A DNA stretch of 11,481 bases from Gulosibacter massiliensis (lineage in GTDB: Bacteria; Actinomycetota; Actinomycetes; Actinomycetales; Microbacteriaceae): positions 1 to 11,481 of the forward strand of contig CALPQP020000011.1 of assembly GCA_943325745.2 (NCBI GenBank). The letters are read 5' to 3'. Positions 7,234-11,481 of this stretch are shown here, in pieces. The translations under genes were made by a program, and so were the position numbers. The notes under the pieces were generated by a model. That model searched no databases. It saw only the letters and a list, made by a program, of their open reading frames with translations, and had not been told where the DNA came from. Each line of letters begins with the position of its first letter. The stretch's first letter is position 1.

Positions 7234-7331
7234 TATCCCGAACGAGGCAAAGGCCGCGGTCGCGCACATGCCTTTGTTGCCGATTTAGCTAGGCATTTTG
7301 CTAAACGTGTTTTAACGGCAAACTTGGGACT
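7234..7331. promoter_or_regulatory. Divergent DUF554/putA intergenic region with spaced inverted repeat
   Basis: This 98-bp AT-richer gap should contain the promoters of both divergent genes. It holds an inverted repeat TTTAGC (7284-7289), 10-bp spacer, GCTAAA (7300-7305), whose centre lies about 37 bp upstream of the putA ATG. The arms are perfect and about 16 bp apart centre to centre, which would suit a dimeric regulator. No good -35/-10 pair stands out: TTGCCG at 7277 and TTTAAC at 7311 are weak candidates. putA has only a poor ribosome site (GGGA at 7326-7329). Confidence 0.4.
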
Positions 7332-10300
7332 ATGACGAAAGTCACCCCTTCCGACAATCTCGCCAGCGCGACCATTGAACTCGTTCGACACTGGTTGACC
7401 GCGGCGGAAAAGTTCCCAGTGGATGTCAGCGCGACCCGACTAGCTGGTGTGCTCAAAGACCCGAACGGTCTCGCGTTTACCGTTGGTTTCGTCGACGGTG
7501 TCATCCGTCCCGAAGACCTGAGGGTCGCCGCCGAGAAGTTGCGCGACATCGCACCGAGCGTCCCCGAGTTTTTGCCGGCCTACATGCGCGCCGCTGTTCG
7601 ACTCGGGGGATTGTTTGCCCCCCTGCTTCCAGGGGTCGTCATCCCGATTGCCCGATTCGTTTTGCGAAAAATGGTCGGGCATCTCATTGTCGACGCGACC
7701 CCTTCGAAACTCGGTTCCGTTATTTCGAAACAGAAAAAGCCGGGCGTCCGACTCAACATCAATCTTCTAGGCGAGGCCGTGCTCGGTGAACGGGAAGCGG
7801 CGAAGCGCCTCGCGGGAACGACTGCTCTCATCGAACGCGACGATGTCGATTACGTGTCAATCAAGGTGTCGGCGACGGTTGCGCCGCATTCGCCCTGGTC
7901 CTACGAACAGAACATCGCGCACGTCGTCGAGCGCTTGTTGCCCCTTTACAAACTCGCGGCCAAGGGTAAGTCAAAGACCTTCATCAACCTCGACATGGAG
8001 GAATTCAAGGATCTCGACATCACGATTGCGGTCTTCACCCAAATCTTGGACCGAACCGAGTTCGCCAGGCTCGAGGCCGGAATTGTTTTGCAGGCATATT
8101 TGCCCGATGCGCTCGCGGCAATGATGCATCTGCAAAAATGGTCGGCTGCCCGCCGAGCCCGGGGTGGCTCGGGAATTAAGGTCCGCATCGTCAAGGGTGC
8201 CAACCTGCCGATGGAACGAGTCGAATCCGCCGTGCACGATTGGCCGCTCGCGACGTGGTCGACGAAACAAGAGAGTGACACGAACTACAAGCGGGTCATC
8301 AACTACGCCCTCGACCCGGCGCGGATCGAGAATGTGCGTATCGGCGTTGCCGGCCACAACCTGTTCGAAGTTGCTTATTCATGGCTCCTCGCGCAGAAGC
8401 GGGGGGTTCAATCGGGAATCGAATTCGAGATGCTCCTCGGGATGGCCCCCGGCCAAGCCGAAGCAGTCAAACGCGATGTCGGCGGACTGCTGTTATACAC
8501 GCCCGTCGTTCACCCCGCCGAATTCGACGTCGCCATCGCATACTTGATTCGACGTCTCGAAGAAGGCGCGAGCCAGGACAACTTCATGTCGGCGGTTTTC
8601 GAACTGTCCAAAAATGAGGCCCTGTTCGAGCGGGAAAAGGAGCGCTTTCTCGCGTCTCTTGCGGCCCTCGACACCAAAATCCCCGCGTCGAACCGTGTCC
8701 AGGACCGCCGAAAGAAACACACGCCGATGCCGACCGACTCGTTCCGCAACGCCGCCGATACAGACCCTGCCATCGCCGCCAACCGCGAATGGGGCGCTGC
8801 GATCATCGCGCGGATCGAGAAGTCGACGGCGGGAAAAAAGACCGTCACGGCAAACCTCGTCACGACAGCGAAACAACTCGACGCCATGATCGCTCGGGCA
8901 ATGACGAAAGGTGCGGCGTGGAGCAGGCTCCCCGCGGCCAAGCGGGCGGCCATCCTTCACAAGGCGGGGGAAGCGCTCGAAGCTCGTCGGGCCGAGCTCA
9001 TGGAAATCATGGCCCACGAGACGGGAAAGACCCTCGACCAATCCGACCCCGAGGTCACCGAGGCGATCGACTTCGCCCACTACTACGCCGAAAGCGCGAA
9101 AGCGCTCGAGGGCATGGAAGGTGCGAAGTTCACGCCGGCGCGACTGACGGTCGTGACCCCACCGTGGAACTTCCCGGTCGCGATTCCGGCTGGGTCGACC
9201 CTTGCGGCGCTCGCGGCCGGCTCGTCCGTGATCATCAAGCCCGCGACCCAAGCCCGACGCAGCGGCGCGGTCATGGTCGAGGCGCTGTGGGCGGCGGGTG
9301 TCCCGAAAGACGCGTTGCAGTTCGTCGCGTTCGCCGACCGGTCACTGGGGTCAACGTTGGTTTCCGACCCGCGCGTCGAGCGCGTCATCCTGACGGGAGG
9401 CTACGAGACGGCCGAGGCGTTCCGTGGCCTTCGCCACGACCTGCCGCTTCTCGCTGAAACGAGCGGCAAGAACGCGATCATCGTCACCCCAAGCGCCGAC
9501 CTCGACCTCGCGGCCAAGGACGTGATTTACTCGGCATTCGGTCATGCTGGGCAAAAGTGTTCCGCGGCGTCGCTCGTGATCCTGGTCGGGTCGGTCGCAA
9601 CCTCTGCCCGTTTCCGCAATCAACTTGTCGATGGTGTGGCGAGCTTGAAAGTCGGTTATCCGTCGAACCCGACGACCCAGATGGGACCGATCATCGGCCC
9701 GGCGGACGGGAAACTGCTGGCCGCGCTGACGACTCTCGGGTCAGGCGAATCGTGGTTGGTCGAACCCACGATGCTCGACAAATCCGGCCGGTTGTGGTCG
9801 CCCGGAGTTCGCAACGGCGTCGCCGCGGGAAGCGAGTTTCACCTCACCGAATACTTTGGTCCGGTACTCGGCGTCATGACCGCCAACACCATGGACGAGG
9901 CAATCGAAATGGTGAACGACATCGATTACGGTCTCACGTCGGGACTGCATTCGCTCGATTCGGTCGAAATCGAGACCTGGCTCGACCGTGTCGACGGAGG
10001 AAACCTCTACGTTAACCGAGGAACTACCGGTGCCATCGTGCAACGCCAGCCGTTCGGTGGTTGGAAGAAATCTGCTGTCGGCGCTGGGTCAAAGGCGGGC
10101 GGGCCGAATTACCTGTTTGGGCTCGGTTCGTGGACGGACGCCGACACCCGGGCGCGCGGAGCGCATCTCACGGTCGACCGGGTCCAGGCATTCCTTGCCG
10201 CTCTTCCCGAGTTCGACACGGTCACCGCGTCCGGACGGGCCTGGCTTGCGCGCGCCGCCCGTCTCGACGAGCGCGCGTGGCAGACCGAATTCGGGACAGC

Positions 10301-10793
10301 GCGAGACGTATCCAACGTTGGTGTCGAACGCAACGTGTTCCGATACCGACCAATCCCCACCCCTGTGATCGTGCGATTCTCGGATGGCGCCAAGCCCACC
10401 GAATTATTGCGGGTGCTCCTTGCGGCTTTCCGCGCGGGGAATAACCCTGTGGTGTCAGCGTCGGCGTGGCTCGAAACCGAAATCGTTCGAGCGTTGGGCG
10501 ACCTGGGAGTCTCAGTTGAAATCCAAACCGAGCATGAATGGCACGAGGACCTCGGTCATCGCGAAAAGGAACTCTCGGGGCGGCGTATTCGGCTCGTCGG
10601 AGGGTCACCCGCAGCGATCACGCTGGCGACGGGTGGGCGTCCCGACCTCGCAATCTGGTCTGGATCGGTTGTAACCGCCGGCAGAATCGAAATGCTTCCG
10701 TTCCTTCGCGAACAGGCGGTCAGCATCACCGCGCACCGATTTGGTACGCCCAGCCAACTCACTGATCACATCGAATTGGGGTTAGACCGGTAG
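7332..10793 (+). CDS. putA: Bifunctional proline dehydrogenase / pyrroline-5-carboxylate dehydrogenase (PutA)
   Basis: A 1153-residue fusion enzyme that oxidises L-proline to P5C (FAD) and the hydrolysed P5C, glutamate semialdehyde, to glutamate (NAD). The proline dehydrogenase barrel spans about 90-455. Residues matching the known active site are Lys178 in SIKVS, Asp221 in DMEE, Tyr256 in LQAY, and Arg407-Arg408 in YLIRRLEEG; VKGANLP is at 287-293. The aldehyde dehydrogenase domain spans about 475-965 with PWNFP (611-615), Glu709 in AETSGKN, Cys743 in GHAGQKCSAAS, and a C-terminal EYFGPVLGV / PFGGWKKSAVG. Residues from about 970 to 1153 form an extra domain resembling the degenerate aldehyde-dehydrogenase-like tail of long PutAs, which in studied cases covers the substrate channel. 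There is no N-terminal ribbon-helix-helix domain, so it should not repress its own gene as E. coli PutA does. It is transcribed divergently from the DUF554 gene. The start ATG has only a weak ribosome site, but no better in-frame start is seen. Confidence 0.96.
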   Translation: MTKVTPSDNLASATIELVRHWLTAAEKFPVDVSATRLAGVLKDPNGLAFTVGFVDGVIRPEDLRVAAEKLRDIAPSVPEFLPAYMRAAVRLGGLFAPLLPGVVIPIARFVLRKMVGHLIVDATPSKLGSVISKQKKPGVRLNINLLGEAVLGEREAAKRLAGTTALIERDDVDYVSIKVSATVAPHSPWSYEQNIAHVVERLLPLYKLAAKGKSKTFINLDMEEFKDLDITIAVFTQILDRTEFARLEAGIVLQAYLPDALAAMMHLQKWSAARRARGGSGIKVRIVKGANLPMERVESAVHDWPLATWSTKQESDTNYKRVINYALDPARIENVRIGVAGHNLFEVAYSWLLAQKRGVQSGIEFEMLLGMAPGQAEAVKRDVGGLLLYTPVVHPAEFDVAIAYLIRRLEEGASQDNFMSAVFELSKNEALFEREKERFLASLAALDTKIPASNRVQDRRKKHTPMPTDSFRNAADTDPAIAANREWGAAIIARIEKSTAGKKTVTANLVTTAKQLDAMIARAMTKGAAWSRLPAAKRAAILHKAGEALEARRAELMEIMAHETGKTLDQSDPEVTEAIDFAHYYAESAKALEGMEGAKFTPARLTVVTPPWNFPVAIPAGSTLAALAAGSSVIIKPATQARRSGAVMVEALWAAGVPKDALQFVAFADRSLGSTLVSDPRVERVILTGGYETAEAFRGLRHDLPLLAETSGKNAIIVTPSADLDLAAKDVIYSAFGHAGQKCSAASLVILVGSVATSARFRNQLVDGVASLKVGYPSNPTTQMGPIIGPADGKLLAALTTLGSGESWLVEPTMLDKSGRLWSPGVRNGVAAGSEFHLTEYFGPVLGVMTANTMDEAIEMVNDIDYGLTSGLHSLDSVEIETWLDRVDGGNLYVNRGTTGAIVQRQPFGGWKKSAVGAGSKAGGPNYLFGLGSWTDADTRARGAHLTVDRVQAFLAALPEFDTVTASGRAWLARAARLDERAWQTEFGTARDVSNVGVERNVFRYRPIPTPVIVRFSDGAKPTELLRVLLAAFRAGNNPVVSASAWLETEIVRALGDLGVSVEIQTEHEWHEDLGHREKELSGRRIRLVGGSPAAITLATGGRPDLAIWSGSVVTAGRIEMLPFLREQAVSITAHRFGTPSQLTDHIELGLDR

Positions 10794-10902
10794 ACAAATT
10801 TTTCGCAACCGGTCAACATCGTCAACTACCAGTCATCGACCGTCGAGTTCACGATTCCCAATCCTTGTTGTGTATGAAAAACGATCTGTTGAACCTTGAT
10901 TT

Positions 10903-10918
10903 GTTAAGTCGACTTAAC
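10903..10918. promoter_or_regulatory. Perfect 16-bp palindrome, likely operator of the FAD oxidoreductase gene
   Basis: GTTAAGTCGACTTAAC is fully self-complementary and lies 26 nt upstream of the GTG start. If the -10 element is GATACT (10932-10937), the palindrome covers the -35 zone, as expected for a repressor site. A dimeric regulator such as a GntR- or TetR-type protein would suit the shape, but the family cannot be told from the site and no regulator gene is in view. Confidence 0.6.
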
Positions 10919-10931
10919 TGTTCACCCACAG

Positions 10932-10937
10932 GATACT
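10932..10937 (+). promoter_or_regulatory. Candidate -10 element for a leaderless transcript
   Basis: GATACT matches TATAAT at 4 of 6 positions and is followed by exactly 7 nt before the GTG at 10945, so transcription would begin at or next to the start codon. The only purine-rich ribosome-like run (GAGAGG, 10938-10943) ends 1 nt before the GTG, too close for normal use. Leaderless genes are common in actinobacteria. The -35 position falls within the palindrome and has no consensus match. Confidence 0.35.
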
Positions 10938-10944
10938 GAGAGGC

Positions 10945-11481
10945 GTGAATACTCTCGGTGCGCCCAGCCAACCCCTTTCGCTGTGGCACGATGACCCGTC
11001 GCTCGTACTCTTCACAGCGACGCCGCTGAAGGGCGACATCTCGGCTGATGTCGCCATTGTTGGCGCGGGTTACACCGGATTATGGACCGCTTATTTCCTG
11101 CTCAAACAGAACCCTTCTCTCGCGGTGGTTATCTGCGAAGCGGAGGAAGTCGGTTTTGGGGCCTCTGGCCGTAACGGCGGTTGGTGCTCGGCGTTGTTCC
11201 CCGCGTCAATGAAAAAGATTGCGAGCCTGTCGTCTCGAGACGAGGCCGTCAGACTGCAACGAGCGATGAACGCATCCGTTGCCGAAATGGGTGCGATTAT
11301 CGCTGCGGAAAAAATCGACTGCGACTGGAAGCAGGGCGGTTACGTCTCGCTCGCCCGAAATGCAGCCCAACTCGTCCGCTCGCGCAACGAGGTATCTGGG
11401 TGGAACTTGTGGGGGTTCGGGGACGAACACATGCGACTCCTCAGCCAGAAAGAGGCATCCGAGCGCGCCAACGCCACTCAC
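10945..11481 (+). CDS. FAD-dependent oxidoreductase, DAO family (N-terminal part)
   Basis: The first 179 residues of a protein cut by the window edge; the family is usually about 430-470 residues. It belongs to the D-amino-acid-oxidase-like FAD enzymes, which oxidise amines or amino acids; gamma-glutamylputrescine oxidase and related enzymes have this layout. After a short leader (SLWHDDPS at 11-18), the dinucleotide-binding motif VAIVGAGYTGLWTAYFL has its glycines at 40-45, and Glu65 ends the second strand where it would bind the FAD ribose. VGFGASGRNGGWCSALFP (69-86) is the typical second FAD contact. The start is GTG: the frame is closed by TAA at 10915, and no ATG or TTG occurs in between. 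The gene follows putA on the same strand but has its own promoter-like region, so it is probably a separate unit. Together they suggest amino-acid or polyamine use. The exact substrate is unknown. Confidence 0.88.
   Translation, partial: MNTLGAPSQPLSLWHDDPSLVLFTATPLKGDISADVAIVGAGYTGLWTAYFLLKQNPSLAVVICEAEEVGFGASGRNGGWCSALFPASMKKIASLSSRDEAVRLQRAMNASVAEMGAIIAAEKIDCDWKQGGYVSLARNAAQLVRSRNEVSGWNLWGFGDEHMRLLSQKEASERANATH

Larger units (their letters stand above)
10794..10944 (+). promoter_or_regulatory. putA to FAD-oxidoreductase intergenic region
   Basis: A 151-bp non-coding gap. Its first part shows no T-tailed hairpin terminator for putA, only a 7-bp inverted repeat (GACCGGT at 10785-10791, ACCGGTC at 10808-10814) with a long loop. 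The second part is AT-rich and holds a perfect palindrome and a -10-like element just before the GTG start of the next gene. Confidence 0.5.

Noticed and set aside
8493..9251. 252-codon open frame on the minus strand inside putA
   Set aside because: It is very Arg-rich and lies entirely opposite conserved PutA coding sequence, so it is a by-product of high GC.
10785..10814. Inverted repeat GACCGGT / ACCGGTC as a putA terminator
   Set aside because: The stem is only 7 bp, the loop is 16 nt, it overlaps the stop codon, and the T-run is in the loop rather than after the stem.

Overview
The window is about 11.5 kb of chromosomal DNA with fairly high GC (roughly 60%). It comes from an actinobacterium, and a Microbacteriaceae-like lineage is my best guess. 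This rests on the GC-rich third codon positions, the actinobacterial-style bifunctional proline dehydrogenase (KGANLP-type motif, no N-terminal DNA-binding domain), and a probable leaderless GTG gene. I see no mobile element, phage gene, CRISPR array, rRNA or tRNA.

Left part (70-6397, minus strand): five tightly packed genes read right to left. They are an NAD(P)-dependent aldehyde dehydrogenase, IolD (trihydroxycyclohexane-1,2-dione hydrolase, a thiamine diphosphate enzyme of inositol breakdown), an HpcH/HpaI-family class II aldolase, a Gfo/Idh/MocA oxidoreductase and a D-2-hydroxyacid dehydrogenase. Gaps are 4-8 bp or a 4-bp ATGA overlap, so this is almost certainly one operon. Its leader holds a perfect 16-bp palindrome (6419-6434) with the AACGTT centre typical of LacI-family operators. 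The set looks like cyclitol (inositol-type) catabolism, but the usual partners IolB, IolC, IolE, IolJ and an MmsA/IolA-type dehydrogenase are not in the window. The first 69 bases are unresolved.

Middle (6466-7233, minus strand): a DUF554 (YqgA/YdfK-like) integral membrane protein of unknown function. It is divergent from putA across about 100 bp that contain a spaced inverted repeat.

Right part (7332-11481, plus strand): a 1153-residue PutA that oxidises proline to glutamate in two steps. A 151-bp intergenic region with a perfect 16-bp palindrome (10903-10918) follows. Then comes the start of a FAD-dependent DAO-family amine/amino-acid oxidoreductase, cut off by the window edge. This half points to use of amino acids or amines as carbon and nitrogen sources.

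Overall this is a catabolic region of recognisable families. I did not find a clearly new kind of system. The best leads are the non-canonical composition of the IolD operon and the two perfect palindromes, which look like operators of unidentified local regulators.
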